DNA of 64,000 nt from an uncultured Luteitalea sp. Its GTDB lineage: Bacteria; Acidobacteriota; Vicinamibacteria; Vicinamibacterales; Vicinamibacteraceae. The DNA lies in contig CAKTDA010000001.1 of NCBI GenBank assembly GCA_934541105.1, positions 248,001-312,000 of the forward strand. Reading direction: 5' to 3'. Below, piece after piece: positions 50,419 through 59,716 of the stretch. A program made the translations under genes and the position numbers. Position 1 is the first letter of the stretch; each line of letters starts with the position of its first letter. Below the pieces are notes generated by a model. The model saw only the letters and a list, made by a program, of their open reading frames with translations. It was not told the DNA's origin and searched no databases.

Positions 50419-53006
50419 TCGTCCTCCCGCGGCGGACCCGGTTCACGCATCGCGCGCTGCGCGGGATAGAGGCCAGCCAGCAGCGTGGCGAGGACGACGA
50501 GGGCCGACATCTGCAGCAGCGACACCCACGGCACCACGAGGTGGATCGTCCACCCAAAGCTCTGGAGGTTCACGACGTACACGAGGATCAACGCCAGCAG
50601 CAGGCCGAGGCCGAGGCCAGCGGCCTGGCAGATCGCGCCGATCATGGCCGCCTCGGCGACGATGAGCGTCCGCACCTGGCCGCGGCTCGCGCCGATCGTC
50701 CGGACGATGGCCAGTTCACGGCGCCGCTCGATGACGAGCGTCATGAGCGTGCCCACCACGCCGAGCAGCGCCACGACAATGGCGATGACCTGCAGCGCAT
50801 ACGTGACCACGAACGTGCTGTCGAAGATGCGGAGCACTTCCTCGCGCAGCGAGCGGTTCGTGAAGACATGGATGCCGGCTGTGGCACCCACGGCGTCGAG
50901 CAGTTCGTCGCGGATCGCCTCGGCGCGCGCCGGGTCCGCGAGATACACACTGAGCCCGGTCGGACGTTGGTTTCCGAAATGGCGCGCCAGCGTCTGGTTG
51001 TCCATCGTCACCACGCCGCGGTCGCTCGAGTAGTCGTAGTAGACGCCGGCGATGCCGAACGTCGCCGGGCCCGCCGGTGTCGCGAGCGACACGCGATCGC
51101 CAGCCGCCTTGCCGTACCGGACGGCAAACGGCTCCGACACGATCACCGTGTCGGTCGTGCGCGCCGTCGCGAGTGCCTGCGCGGCATCTCCGAGGACCGC
51201 CTTGAAACGCAGGCCGCCGTGGCGACGCTGCACGTCGAGGTCGTTGGACGCCAGGGTGATCAGGCTGTCGCCGTACGGGATCGTCGCCGACCGGAACGCA
51301 TCGACGGCCGCTGCCTCCGGATGTGCGCGCACCGCATCCTCCACGGCCTGCGAGACCGTCGCCTGCCGGGCACCGGCGCGGCGCGCGGCTGGCCCGACGA
51401 ACAGGTCCGCCTCGAACGTCTCCCCCACCCAGTCCACGACGGTCTGCCGGAAGCTGCCGACCATCACGGTGATCGCCACCATCATCGCCAGACTGACGGT
51501 CAGGGCCGCGACGCTCACGGCCACGCGTCCGACGGCGCCGCCGAGTGCGGCGTGAGCGAGCCATCCGCCGACGTCGAACAGGCGGTACCAGAGTCCGCGG
51601 CCGCGTGCGGTCGCAAGGCGAAGGCCCGCCGGCATCAGGAGGGCGACACCGAACACGAGGGTCACGCTGGAGATGTAGCCCGCAATCGGCAGGCCGGCAA
51701 TGACGGGCAGCCGACTGGCACCAGCCGCCACCGCGAGCAGGACCAGCGCGGGCACGACGGTGCGCGCCTGGCTCGCCGTGCGCGCCAGGGCCCGGTCCGC
51801 ACCGCGAAGAATCGCGGTCGGCGGCACGGCCGCTGCCTCGCGCGCAGGCAGCCAGGCGGCGACGAGCGCAAGCGGGAGGCCAATCAGGACGGCGAGCCAG
51901 GCGTCGCCCGCGCCAAGAGCCGGCGGGGCGGCAGCGGTGGCGACGTACAGCGTGTTGACCGTCCGCGACGTCATCGAGATGGTGACGGCGGCAAGCGCCT
52001 GCGCCAGTGGCAGGCCGACGGCGATGCCGAGGGCGCCAAGGACGAGTGCCTCCCCCAGGAACTGCGCCTGCACCTGGCCGCGCGTCACGCCGATTGCCCG
52101 CAGCGCCCCGATCTCCTCGCGACGACCCAGCACCGAGACCGAGATGGCGTTGTACACGAGGAACAACCCGACGAGCAGCGCGATCGACGACAGCGCCGTC
52201 AGGTTCAGGTGGAAGGCCGCGAGCATCTGCTCCACCTGCTGCCCGCGCCGCGACGGGCGCTGGACGACCAGGCCGGCCGGCAGGCTCGCCGCGATGGCCT
52301 GCTCGGCGTCGGCTGGATCGATGCCCTCCGCGAGACGCACGTCGATGCGATCGAGACGACCCAGTCGATCGAAGGTCACCTGCGCGGCCGCGATGTCCAT
52401 GAGGGCGAACCGGCCACCGAGAAGTCTCGCCGGGCCTTCGGCTTCGAGGAGCCCGCCCACACGGAGCTCACGCCGGCGGTCGCCGACCACGACCCGCAGC
52501 GGGTCCCCGACGCGCAGGCCATGCCGCTCGGCGAACGCCCGGGTGACGACGATGGCGGCTGGGTCGGTCAGGAGGGTGAGGAACTCGACGGCGGTCTGTG
52601 GCGTCGGCTGGCTACTCCCGGCGTCGCCGACCTCGTAGTCACGGACGGGACGATCGCGGAGGATGTCCACGCCGAGCACGCGCAGCAACTCGGTCTTGTC
52701 GGCGCCCACCTCCACGACGAGGTCGCCGTCGATGACCGGACTCGTCACGCCGTACGCCCGGAGCCCGTCGAGATCGGCAAGCAGGCGCTCGTCGATCCCG
52801 AACGCGGGGCCGACGATCTCGAGGCCGGCCCGGCCGGTCGTGAGGTCCAGGGCCGCCTCGAACCCGCGAACGGCACTCGTGTTCGCCATGCGCACGGCGA
52901 GGACGACCGCGATGCCCGCCGCGACGCCGACGACCGTGATGGCCGTGCGGAGGACGTCATGACGAAGCTGGCGCAGGACGAACTGACGGAACAGGCGGAG
53001 CATCAC
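50415..53006 (-). CDS. FtsX-type ABC transporter permease, double-length
   Basis: 863 residues with two FtsX/MacB-core units: helices at ~20-40, ~260-400 and again ~460-490, ~720-850, separated by large periplasmic domains. LVGLFLVYNAISVSVLGRR and VVALLGVVGTLMTLVIERR are the paired FtsX motifs, each followed by a variant of RREIGALRAIG/RRELAIVRTIG. Such permeases use ATP hydrolysis in the cytoplasm to drive periplasmic conformational change rather than classical import. It overlaps both neighbours by four bases, forming an ATPase-permease-AttH set. Confidence 0.9.
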   Translation of the reverse strand: MMLRLFRQFVLRQLRHDVLRTAITVVGVAAGIAVVLAVRMANTSAVRGFEAALDLTTGRAGLEIVGPAFGIDERLLADLDGLRAYGVTSPVIDGDLVVEVGADKTELLRVLGVDILRDRPVRDYEVGDAGSSQPTPQTAVEFLTLLTDPAAIVVTRAFAERHGLRVGDPLRVVVGDRRRELRVGGLLEAEGPARLLGGRFALMDIAAAQVTFDRLGRLDRIDVRLAEGIDPADAEQAIAASLPAGLVVQRPSRRGQQVEQMLAAFHLNLTALSSIALLVGLFLVYNAISVSVLGRREEIGALRAIGVTRGQVQAQFLGEALVLGALGIAVGLPLAQALAAVTISMTSRTVNTLYVATAAAPPALGAGDAWLAVLIGLPLALVAAWLPAREAAAVPPTAILRGADRALARTASQARTVVPALVLLAVAAGASRLPVIAGLPIAGYISSVTLVFGVALLMPAGLRLATARGRGLWYRLFDVGGWLAHAALGGAVGRVAVSVAALTVSLAMMVAITVMVGSFRQTVVDWVGETFEADLFVGPAARRAGARQATVSQAVEDAVRAHPEAAAVDAFRSATIPYGDSLITLASNDLDVQRRHGGLRFKAVLGDAAQALATARTTDTVIVSEPFAVRYGKAAGDRVSLATPAGPATFGIAGVYYDYSSDRGVVTMDNQTLARHFGNQRPTGLSVYLADPARAEAIRDELLDAVGATAGIHVFTNRSLREEVLRIFDSTFVVTYALQVIAIVVALLGVVGTLMTLVIERRRELAIVRTIGASRGQVRTLIVAEAAMIGAICQAAGLGLGLLLALILVYVVNLQSFGWTIHLVVPWVSLLQMSALVVLATLLAGLYPAQRAMREPGPPREDE

Positions 53007-53683
53007 GCAGGGTCCGGTGAACCGCCTGGCTCGAGGCGGCCGTCGCGCATCTGGAGCGTGCGGTGGGCCGCGGCCGCGATGTCGGTGGCATGGGTCGCGA
53101 GGAGGATGGTCAGGCCCAGCGAGTCGTTCAGGTCGCGAAGCAGGGCGAGGACGTTGGCTCCGTTGGCGGTGTCCAGGTTGCCGGTCGGTTCGTCGGCGAT
53201 GAGGAGGCGGGGCCGGTGCACGATGGCCCGGGCGAGCGCAGCCCGCTGCATCTCCCCGCCCGACACCTGTGCGGGATAGCCATCGAGCCGGGCCGCCAGG
53301 CCCACACGTTCACCAGCCTCGCGGGCCTGGCGCGTCGCATCCGAAGGCGTGGCGCCCGCCAGGATCAGCGGAAGGGCGATGTTCTCGGCAAGCGTCAGCG
53401 TGGGCAGCAAGTTGAAGAACTGGAACACGAACCCGATCCGGTGCCGACGCACCTGGGTGCGCGCATCGTCAGTGAGGCGAACCAGATCGGCGCCATCGAG
53501 GACGATCCGTCCTCGGTCGGGTCGGTCCATGGCGCCGCACAGGTGCAGGAGCGTGGATTTGCCGCAGCCCGACGGCCCCATGAGCGCGACGAACTCACCT
53601 GGGGCGACATGGAGCGACACCGCATTCACGGCCTCGCGGTCCTGCCCTTCGTAGCGCTTCGTGACGTGTTCGACGCGTAGCAT
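53003..53683 (-). CDS. LolD/MacB-type ABC ATPase
   Basis: 226 residues. Walker A GPSGCGKSTLL, Q-loop FVFQFFNLLPTLT, signature VSGGEMQR, Walker B LLIADEPTGNLD and switch His in LATHATD are all canonical. The family partners with FtsX-type permeases in lipoprotein or lipid extraction and toxin export. First gene of the minus-strand run that reaches sdaA. A 51-base divergent gap separates it from the sigma-54 regulator. Confidence 0.92.
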   Translation of the reverse strand: MLRVEHVTKRYEGQDREAVNAVSLHVAPGEFVALMGPSGCGKSTLLHLCGAMDRPDRGRIVLDGADLVRLTDDARTQVRRHRIGFVFQFFNLLPTLTLAENIALPLILAGATPSDATRQAREAGERVGLAARLDGYPAQVSGGEMQRAALARAIVHRPRLLIADEPTGNLDTANGANVLALLRDLNDSLGLTILLATHATDIAAAAHRTLQMRDGRLEPGGSPDPA

Positions 53684-53734
53684 GGAGACAAGCTCATCAG
53701 TGATACTGGCTGCGGCCTGACCAAAGTCACCTAT

Positions 53735-54970
53735 ATGGTAGGCTTTGTTTTGCCCATCCGTGCGCTTTCGAACTCCGTGGCGTTGTCAGGAGTGGAAAGC
53801 CGAGGCGCACGTCCCATCGACTACCGAAACCCGTCGTCCGCGCCGATTACCGACGAGCAGGCGCGCGGGCACGTGGGGCCGCGCCGACACGAATCAGGCA
53901 TGAAGAATCCAGAAACGGCACAGCTGATCGGGATCAGCACCCAGATGATGGAGCTCAAGCTGGAGATCCAGCGGATTGCACGCTCCGACGCCAAGGTGTT
54001 GATCACGGGGGAAAGCGGCGTAGGCAAGGAACTCGTCGCGCGCGCCATCCACACGCACAGCCAGCGGGTGGATCGCCCGTTCATTGCGATGAACTGTGCC
54101 GGACTGCCCGAAACGCTCCTCGAATCCGAGTTGTTCGGTCACGTCAAGGGCAGTTTCACGGGTGCCTACCGGGACAAGCCGGGCAAACTCGAGACGGCCG
54201 ACACGGGCACGATGTTCCTCGACGAGGTCGGCGAGATGACCCTGCGGATGCAGGGCCTGCTGCTGCGCTTCCTCGAGACGGGCGAGTTGCAGAAGGTCGG
54301 AGCCGACCACGGCGGGCGGAAGGTCAACGTCCGGATCATCGCGGCCACCAACCGCAACCTGCAGGATCTGATCGCCAAGGAACAGTTCCGGGAGGACCTG
54401 TTCTACCGACTCAACGTGATTCACTTCATGGTGCCGGCGCTGCGGGAGCGCCGTGAAGACATCCCGTTGATGATCGAGCACTTCCTGCGGCGGTACACGT
54501 CGCTCGGCACCGGGCACCTGGTGCGTGGATTCGAGCCCGAGGCCTTCCAGTCGCTCGTCGAGTATTCGTGGCCAGGCAACGTGCGCGAACTCGAGAACGT
54601 CATCGAGCGTCTCGTCGTGACAGGTCGGCACGAGCTCATCCGCATGGATGACCTCCCCATCGAGATCAAGGCACAGCGCGGCATGTCGCTGCGCCCCCGG
54701 CGGGAGCGCCGCCGCACGGTGGCCGATGATTTGTATAAGAAGCTCGTCGAAGAGAAGCAGTCCTTCTGGACCGCCGTCTATCCGCTCTACATGGAGCGGG
54801 AGATCACGAAACAGAACGTGCGCGACATCGTGCGCCGCGGGCTGGAGGAAGCCCGAGGGAACTACAAGATCGTCTGCAGAATGTTCAACATGGACCAGAA
54901 CGACTACAAACGGTTCCTGAACTTCCTGCGCAAGCACGACTGTCAGTTGCCGTTCAAGGAGTTCCGCTGA
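53735..54970 (+). CDS. Sigma-54-dependent transcriptional activator (AAA+ with Fis-type end)
   Basis: 411 residues if ATG 53735 is used; ATG 53900 (residue 56) begins just before the conserved core and is equally plausible. AAA+ core: Walker A GESGVGKE (92-99), sigma-54 loop GSFTGA (139-144), Walker B GTMFLDE (158-164), and the arginine-finger region. The usual GAFTGA has Ser for Ala. No receiver or PAS domain precedes it. The C-terminal ~70 residues are helical with a Fis-like end (GNYKIVCRMFNMDQNDYKRF). It precedes the export genes by five bases and probably controls the polysaccharide operon. Confidence 0.88.
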   Translation: MVGFVLPIRALSNSVALSGVESRGARPIDYRNPSSAPITDEQARGHVGPRRHESGMKNPETAQLIGISTQMMELKLEIQRIARSDAKVLITGESGVGKELVARAIHTHSQRVDRPFIAMNCAGLPETLLESELFGHVKGSFTGAYRDKPGKLETADTGTMFLDEVGEMTLRMQGLLLRFLETGELQKVGADHGGRKVNVRIIAATNRNLQDLIAKEQFREDLFYRLNVIHFMVPALRERREDIPLMIEHFLRRYTSLGTGHLVRGFEPEAFQSLVEYSWPGNVRELENVIERLVVTGRHELIRMDDLPIEIKAQRGMSLRPRRERRRTVADDLYKKLVEEKQSFWTAVYPLYMEREITKQNVRDIVRRGLEEARGNYKIVCRMFNMDQNDYKRFLNFLRKHDCQLPFKEFR

Positions 54971-54975
54971 AAACC

Positions 54976-55620
54976 ATGAGCATGCCGACGATGAGCCGTT
55001 TCGCCATCCTTGCGCTTGCCGCGCTGCTGCCGGTGAACGCAGCCGCCAGGCAGCCCGCCGCGCCGCAGCCCACCGTGCAGGCGCCGCTGGCGCCAGCAAG
55101 CACGGCGCCCGTCCCCGAGCAGCCCGCCGCCGTCCCGCCCGACTACGTCATCGGGCCAGACGACGTGCTGTCGGTCGTCTTCTGGGAGCAGCAGAACCAC
55201 GGTGGCGACGTCATCGTGCGCCCTGACGGCAAGATCACGCTGCCCCTCATCAACGACGTGCAGGCTGCCGGCCTCACGCCCGAGGAGTTGCGCCAGGCCA
55301 TCGTCACGGCGTCCACGAAGTTCCTGCGGGACCCGAACGTCACCGTCATCGTCAAGCAGACCAACAGCCGCCGGGTGTACGTGACCGGCCGCGTGAACCG
55401 TCCGGGCACCTACGTGATCACCACGCCCGTGACGGTGCTCCAGATGCTGGCGCTTGCCGGAGGCGTCGCCGAGTTCGCCAAGAAGGACGAGATCGTCGTC
55501 ATGCGGACCGAGGGCGGCCAGACCCACAGCCACAAGTTCAACTACAAGGACGTCATCAAGGGCAAGAAGCTCGAGCAGAACATCCTGCTGAAGCCGGGAG
55601 ACACCGTCATCGTCCCGTAG
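54976..55620 (+). CDS. Polysaccharide export outer-membrane protein (Wza/EpsA type)
   Basis: 214 residues. A signal peptide (FAILALAALLPVNAAA) and an Ala/Pro linker precede the export domain DYVIGPDDVLSVVFWEQ, VRPDGKITLPLINDVQAAGLTP-type strands and one SLBB domain (RRVYVTGRVNRPGTYVI). It would form the outer-membrane or periplasmic channel for the polymer. The C-terminal amphipathic helix of E. coli Wza is missing, as in many short EpsA-like proteins; the next gene may supply the barrel. Confidence 0.9.
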   Translation: MSMPTMSRFAILALAALLPVNAAARQPAAPQPTVQAPLAPASTAPVPEQPAAVPPDYVIGPDDVLSVVFWEQQNHGGDVIVRPDGKITLPLINDVQAAGLTPEELRQAIVTASTKFLRDPNVTVIVKQTNSRRVYVTGRVNRPGTYVITTPVTVLQMLALAGGVAEFAKKDEIVVMRTEGGQTHSHKFNYKDVIKGKKLEQNILLKPGDTVIVP

Positions 55621-55639
55621 CGGGCACCGACGGCTGGTT

Positions 55640-57019
55640 ATGCTCCCATTCCGGTTGACGCGTCGTGCCGTGACGTGCGCGTGCGTGCTGCTGTGGCTCC
55701 CCGGCCTTGCCCACGGGCAGTCGGGCGAGTCCAACGTGCGCGTGTTCTCGTCGCTGTTCGGCGGAGCCACGAGCATGCGGGACGGCGTCCACGCGGTCGA
55801 CTTCAATGCGTCGCTCTTCGGCGGCTACGACGACGACGTCCTCTCGCGCGGCAGCAACAGCCCGCGGCCCATCGATCAGCGGCTGTCCGGCACGTTCGCG
55901 GGCGTGCAGGCCTCACTCAGCTATCGGCGCCGCCATGCGCGCGGCGCGTTCGCTGCCTCGGCCCGTACCAGTTACCGATATCTGACGGCGCAACAGGAAG
56001 TGATCCCGACCTACCACGCGGCCGGCCTCTCGTATGGCACCTCGCTCAGCCCCCGCACCCGCGTGAGCTTCAACCAGCGTGTGGCCTATCGCCCGTTCTT
56101 CAGCGTCGTGCCGTTCGACACCGGCTCCACGCTCGACCCGAGCCTCGGCGAGATCGAACCACCCGAGCTCGGGGGTGGCGACATGGGCACCGACCCCGGT
56201 GGCGACTTCGCGCTCGCCTCGAACCGCCGAGCCGTGACGTTCAGCGGCGGGGCGAGCCTGACACGCGAGATCTCGCGCCGCTCCTCGCTCCAGTTCTCGG
56301 CGCGCTACGCGGCAGCGCAGTTCCTGTCGTCCGACGTGCAGGGGTTCAACAACCTTCGCTGGGGCGTGTCGGGCAACTACACCTATCGCATCTCCGACTA
56401 TCTCGGCGCACGGCTCGGCTACGGATATCGCCGATTCGAGGCCAGGACCGGCACCGACAGCGACAACCACGACATCAACGTGGGGCTGCTCTACAACCAG
56501 CCGTTCGTCTTCGGCCGGGGCCGGACGACGCTCGCCTTCAGCACGGGGTCCACCATGCTCGTGCGCGAGCGCGTGGACGAGACCGGCAGTTCCGGTGACC
56601 GGTTCGTCTGGCGGGCCCTCGGGACGGCGACGCTGGCTCACGACTTCGTGGGACCCTGGCAGGGCCAGGTCTCCTACATCCGGGCAGTCGGGTTCCTCGA
56701 CGGGCTCAACGAGCCGTTCATCGGCGATCGCGTGGTGGCCTCCCTGGGCGGGATGCTCGGTTGGCGCACCGATCTCTTCCTGTCGGCAGGCTACGTGACC
56801 GGTTCGTTCGGGCTCCGGGACCGGAACTTCGACACCGCCATCGCCGGCGGGCGCATCCGCACGGCGCTGACACGGAACCTCGCGCTGTTTGCGCAATATT
56901 TCTATTACCAGTACTCGTTCGACGATTCGCTCGCCAGCGACCTGTTCATGCCCGGCGCCACGGAGCGCCAGGGCGTGCGGGCGGGACTCACCGTCTGGGT
57001 CCCGCTGCTGCGGCGTTAG
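55640..57019 (+). CDS. Outer-membrane beta-barrel of the polysaccharide operon
   Basis: 459 residues. A signal peptide (CACVLLWLPGLAHGQ) is followed by many alternating amphipathic strands (RAVTFSGGASLTREISRRSS, RLGYGYRRFEARTG, FAQYFYYQYSFDDS), ending in VRAGLTVWVPLLRR. Size suggests 16-18 strands, similar to exosortase-locus barrel proteins. It starts 20 bases after the export gene and 11 before the copolymerase, so it is part of the secretion apparatus, perhaps the pore itself. Confidence 0.78.
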   Translation: MLPFRLTRRAVTCACVLLWLPGLAHGQSGESNVRVFSSLFGGATSMRDGVHAVDFNASLFGGYDDDVLSRGSNSPRPIDQRLSGTFAGVQASLSYRRRHARGAFAASARTSYRYLTAQQEVIPTYHAAGLSYGTSLSPRTRVSFNQRVAYRPFFSVVPFDTGSTLDPSLGEIEPPELGGGDMGTDPGGDFALASNRRAVTFSGGASLTREISRRSSLQFSARYAAAQFLSSDVQGFNNLRWGVSGNYTYRISDYLGARLGYGYRRFEARTGTDSDNHDINVGLLYNQPFVFGRGRTTLAFSTGSTMLVRERVDETGSSGDRFVWRALGTATLAHDFVGPWQGQVSYIRAVGFLDGLNEPFIGDRVVASLGGMLGWRTDLFLSAGYVTGSFGLRDRNFDTAIAGGRIRTALTRNLALFAQYFYYQYSFDDSLASDLFMPGATERQGVRAGLTVWVPLLRR

Positions 57020-57030
57020 GAGCCAGAGCC

Positions 57031-58605
57031 ATGTTGCCCAGTCAGCAAATCACGCCCGAGTGGCTGCTCACGGTGCTGCGCCGCCGCTGGTGGCTGCTTG
57101 CCATCCCGCTGGTCCTCGGCGCCGTGGGCACCGCGATCTACGCCCAGACGCTGCCCAATCGCTACGAATCGCAGACGATCATCCTCGTCACTCCGCCCAC
57201 GCTGCCGTCCAACTACGTCCGGCCGACCGTGACGCTGCCGCTCGTCGAGCGCCTGCGCATCCTCCAGCAGGAGGTGCTGAGCCGGGCGCGGCTCGAGCGC
57301 ATCATCCTCGATCTCGATCTCTACGAGGCGGAGCGCGAGGAGGGCATCATGGAAGACGTCGTGTCGCGCATGCGGACGCGCGACATCAAGGTGTCCTCGC
57401 CGCGGTCGGCGGCCCGGCGCAGCAACGCCGCGTCGTTCACGGTCGGCTTCCAGTCGTCGGACCCGCGCATGGCGCACCGCGTCGCCGAGCGCCTGACGTC
57501 GCTCTTCGTGGACGAGAACACCCGGCAGCGCGAGACCATCGCCGAGGGGACCGACCAGTTCCTCACTGCCGAACTGCAGTCGGCCCGGATGCGCCTCGAG
57601 GAGACCGAGTCGAAGCTCGAGGCCTACAAGCGGCAGTACGGCGGCGAACTGCCCCAGCAGATGCAGTCCAACCTGTCGGCCCTGCAGAACATCCAGATGC
57701 AGGTGCAGCAGCTCTCGGAATCCATCAACCGCGACCGGGCCGAGCAGTTGCAGATCGAGCGGCAGATGAACGACCTCCTTGGCGGCAGCGCCGAGGAGCT
57801 CGCCGACGCGCCGCTGCCGGTCGCCAACCCGTTTGCCGACTCGCTCGCCAAGGCTCGCGGGACACTCGAGGCGCAGCTGCTGCGCCTGACGCCGGACCAT
57901 CCCGACGTCATCCGCCAGCAGCGTGTCGTCGCCGAACTCGAGGAGAAGTCACGCAACGCCGAACTGCGCCGCCCGGTGTCGCCCGCCACGACGGCCGGCA
58001 CGACGTCGCCCGCGCAGCGCGCCCGCGCGAACCAGCTGCAGGAGCTCCGCCGGCGCCACGAGCAGGTCGCGATGCAGATCGCCTCCAAGCAGCGGCAGAT
58101 CGACTCGCGCCAGGCGCAGGCAGGGACCTACCAGGCGCGGGTGGACGCCGCGCCGGCCCGCGAGGCCGAACTCATCGGCCTCACGCGCGACTACGAGACC
58201 CTCAAGAACCGCTACAACAGCCTGCTCACGAACAGCGAACAGGCAAAGGTCGCGGCCAACATGGAGCGCCGACAGGTCAGCGAGCAGTTCCGCATCGTCG
58301 ATCCGCCGCGCGTGCCCGAGCGGCCGATCAGCCCCGATCGCATGCGCATGACGTTGATGGGCGCCATCGGCGGTGCCGGCTTCGGCCTGCTCCTCGTCGC
58401 GCTGCTCGAGTACCGCGACCGCAGCTTCCGCACGGAGGACGACGTGGTGGCGGCGCTGGCGCTTCCGGTCGTGGCCGTCGTCCCGGTGATCCTCAGCCGC
58501 GAGGAGCGCCGTGCGCGGTGGCGTCGGCGCTGGATGGCGTCGGCAAGCGGCGTCGCGGCGCTGATCGTGTGCAGCGTCATCCTCTACTGGAAATTCGGAC
58601 TCTAG
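57031..58605 (+). CDS. Wzz/GumC-type chain-length determinant (polysaccharide copolymerase)
   Basis: 524 residues. An N-terminal helix (WWLLAIPLVLGAVGTAIYA) and a C-terminal one (ASGVAALIVCSVILYW) flank a large periplasmic coiled coil (~170-440, QQMQSNLSALQNIQMQVQQL). The Wzz proline motif is seen as PPRVPERPISPDRM before a further helix. No kinase domain is fused; the ATPase at 59713-60621 provides it. Sets polymer length and links the inner-membrane polymerase to the export channel. Ribosome site AGGAG 13 bases upstream. Confidence 0.92.
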   Translation: MLPSQQITPEWLLTVLRRRWWLLAIPLVLGAVGTAIYAQTLPNRYESQTIILVTPPTLPSNYVRPTVTLPLVERLRILQQEVLSRARLERIILDLDLYEAEREEGIMEDVVSRMRTRDIKVSSPRSAARRSNAASFTVGFQSSDPRMAHRVAERLTSLFVDENTRQRETIAEGTDQFLTAELQSARMRLEETESKLEAYKRQYGGELPQQMQSNLSALQNIQMQVQQLSESINRDRAEQLQIERQMNDLLGGSAEELADAPLPVANPFADSLAKARGTLEAQLLRLTPDHPDVIRQQRVVAELEEKSRNAELRRPVSPATTAGTTSPAQRARANQLQELRRRHEQVAMQIASKQRQIDSRQAQAGTYQARVDAAPAREAELIGLTRDYETLKNRYNSLLTNSEQAKVAANMERRQVSEQFRIVDPPRVPERPISPDRMRMTLMGAIGGAGFGLLLVALLEYRDRSFRTEDDVVAALALPVVAVVPVILSREERRARWRRRWMASASGVAALIVCSVILYWKFGL

Positions 58606-58612
58606 AGACTGC

Positions 58613-59716
58613 ATGTACGAGAAGTTCTTCGGGCTGCGCGAGCGGCCCTTCGACCTCACGCCGAACCCGCGGTACCTGTTCCTGACCGCGGCGTATCGCG
58701 AGGCGCTCAGCAACCTCATTTACGGGTTGAGCGGCCGCAAGGGCCTCACTGTGCTCACCGGCGAGGCCGGCACGGGCAAGACGACCCTCCTGTCGGTGGC
58801 CCTGGCCCAGTGGCGCGAGGAGGGACACCTCGTCGCGATCCTGCGCAATCCGACCATGGACCGCGCGGAGTTCCTCGAGTTCCTGTCGCACGAGTTCGGC
58901 CTCGGCCCACGGGCCGCCGAGTCCAAGACGGTGCTGCTGCGCGAATTCGAGACGCTCCTGAAGGATCGCCACGCCGAGGGCAAGCTGACCGCGCTCGTCA
59001 TCGACGAGGCACACAGCCTGCCGACCGAACTGCTCGAGGAAGTGCGGCTGCTCGCCAACATCGAGACGCCCGACGCCAAGCTCCTGCCGCTCATCCTGCT
59101 CGGGCAGCCCGAACTGGCCGATCGGCTCAACGACCCCAGCCTGCGGCAGCTCAAGCAACGGGTCGCGTTGCGCTGCTCGCTCGTGCCCCTCGACGTGCGC
59201 GAGGCCGCGGCCTATATCGCCAAGCGCATCCAGCTCGCGGGCGGCGACAGCCTGCAGCTCTTCACGCGAGAGGCCGTCGAGGCGATTCACCACGGGTCCG
59301 GGGGCATCCCGCGCCTCATCAACGTGATCTGTGACAACGGCCTCGTCAACGCCATGGCGTCCGGCGTCAAGCCGGTCAGCCAGGACATCGTGCGCGACGT
59401 CTGCGTCGACTTCGACCTGCCGGTCCTGTCGGCTGCCGCGCCGCGCCCACGCCCGGCCCGGGCGCCAGAGACGGCACCTGCCACCGTGGCCACGACATCA
59501 ACGCTCGCGCCGCCCGTCGGCGCACCGGCCGCACACGCCGCTGCCGCCGCGACGACGGCCGCCCTGCCGTCCGGGAGCATCCTCTCGCACGCACGCGTGA
59601 TTCCGATTAATCCGACAACGGTCGTGGGATTCGGGCCTCCGGACGAACCGTCGTCGTGGCTGGTGCGGCTGCTGCAGTGGCCGCTCCGCTTCTTTCGTTC
59701 AAGGGAACGCGCATGA
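58613..59716 (+). CDS. GspA/ExeA-like AAA ATPase of exosortase/EPS loci
   Basis: 367 residues. YEKFFGLRERPFDLTPNPRY is the typical N-terminus of the XrtA-associated ATPase group. Walker A GEAGTGKT (50-57), Walker B ALVIDEAHSL and sensor LPLILLGQPEL follow. A long Ala/Pro/Thr linker (~270-330) precedes a short conserved tail. The general-secretion ExeA has a periplasmic peptidoglycan-binding end; here the tail is only WLVRLLQWPLRFF. Its presence suggests an exosortase system, but no exosortase is in this window. Confidence 0.87.
   Translation: MYEKFFGLRERPFDLTPNPRYLFLTAAYREALSNLIYGLSGRKGLTVLTGEAGTGKTTLLSVALAQWREEGHLVAILRNPTMDRAEFLEFLSHEFGLGPRAAESKTVLLREFETLLKDRHAEGKLTALVIDEAHSLPTELLEEVRLLANIETPDAKLLPLILLGQPELADRLNDPSLRQLKQRVALRCSLVPLDVREAAAYIAKRIQLAGGDSLQLFTREAVEAIHHGSGGIPRLINVICDNGLVNAMASGVKPVSQDIVRDVCVDFDLPVLSAAAPRPRPARAPETAPATVATTSTLAPPVGAPAAHAAAAATTAALPSGSILSHARVIPINPTTVVGFGPPDEPSSWLVRLLQWPLRFFRSRERA

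Noticed and set aside
50169..53279. Plus-strand frame of over 1000 codons opposite the ABC permease
   Set aside because: It is the complement of a strongly coding permease and has Arg/Asp/His-biased composition without motifs.
53684..53760. Sigma-54 promoter before the activator gene
   Set aside because: GG and GC dinucleotides near TATGGTAGGC and TTTTGC are nine, not ten, bases apart, and the consensus around them is poor.
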